From: Bacillota bacterium
Lineage (GTDB): Bacteria > Bacillota > Bacilli > Alicyclobacillales > Alicyclobacillaceae
Direction of reading: 5' to 3'
NCBI GenBank assembly: GCA_021820805.1
Contig: JAKADF010000303.1
Location: 1-5,056 of the forward strand
DNA: 5,056 nt
Position numbers and translations under genes: made by a program. Positions within the stretch are counted from its first letter, which is position 1. Each line of letters starts with the position of its first letter. The notes under the pieces are model-generated. The model had not been told where the DNA came from and did not search any database. It worked only from the letters and a program-made list of their open reading frames with translations. Below are positions 5,046 through 5,056 of this stretch, piece after piece.

Positions 5046-5056
5046 ATGGATAATTA
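5046..5056 (+). CDS. first codons of a truncated downstream gene
   Basis: ATG GAT AAT TA follows GGGGGG (5034-5039) with a 6-base gap, after a terminator and a possible -10, so a gene very likely starts here. Only M-D-N is readable. An in-frame ATG at 5040 abuts the SD and is less likely. The product cannot be named from this window. In Bacillus subtilis yusF neighbours a thioredoxin-like gene and gcvH, so one of these is a guess from context only. Confidence 0.5.

Overview
This window looks like chromosomal DNA from a spore-forming, low-to-moderate-GC Bacillota, most likely a Bacillales member of the Bacillaceae or Planococcaceae (Sporosarcina-like) type. That placement is an inference. It rests on strong purine-rich Shine-Dalgarno (SD) sites, frequent TTG/GTG start possibilities, panB/panC proteins of Bacillus type, a tiny YjcZ-like membrane protein and a YusF-like Toprim protein. 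No mobile element, tRNA, rRNA or CRISPR array is visible.

Left part (1-925, plus strand). The last 29 codons of an unidentified gene end at 91. A spacer follows with a perfect 26-bp palindrome (177-202) and a repeated 10-mer. Next is a gene for an unrecognised exported protein (198-839, with the start uncertain between 198 and 273). A 12-bp hairpin (869-913) separates it from the convergent pan operon.

Centre (926-3600, minus strand). A compact three-gene operon is read right to left: a Rossmann/DUF2520 putative oxidoreductase, then panB (ketopantoate hydroxymethyltransferase), then panC (pantothenate synthetase). Gaps are only 3-4 bp, so the genes are probably translationally coupled. PanB makes ketopantoate and PanC joins pantoate to beta-alanine. 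The missing middle step is ketopantoate reduction, and the first gene encodes a nucleotide-binding protein in exactly that position, so a PanG-like reductase is the attractive hypothesis. panD is not in the cluster. The leader of this operon carries three overlapping copies of a TATCC/GGATA element.

Right part (3600-5056). A 39-residue membrane peptide resembling the YjcZ family (plus strand) ends in a good intrinsic terminator and faces a Gly/Met/Pro-rich small protein (minus strand). Divergent from the latter, behind an extended -10 promoter, is a YusF-like Toprim-domain protein with its own intrinsic terminator. The window closes on the first codons of another plus-strand gene.

The most interesting points are the candidate non-PanE ketopantoate reductase, the palindrome sitting between an orphan SD and the start of the exported protein, and the repeat-rich pan leader.
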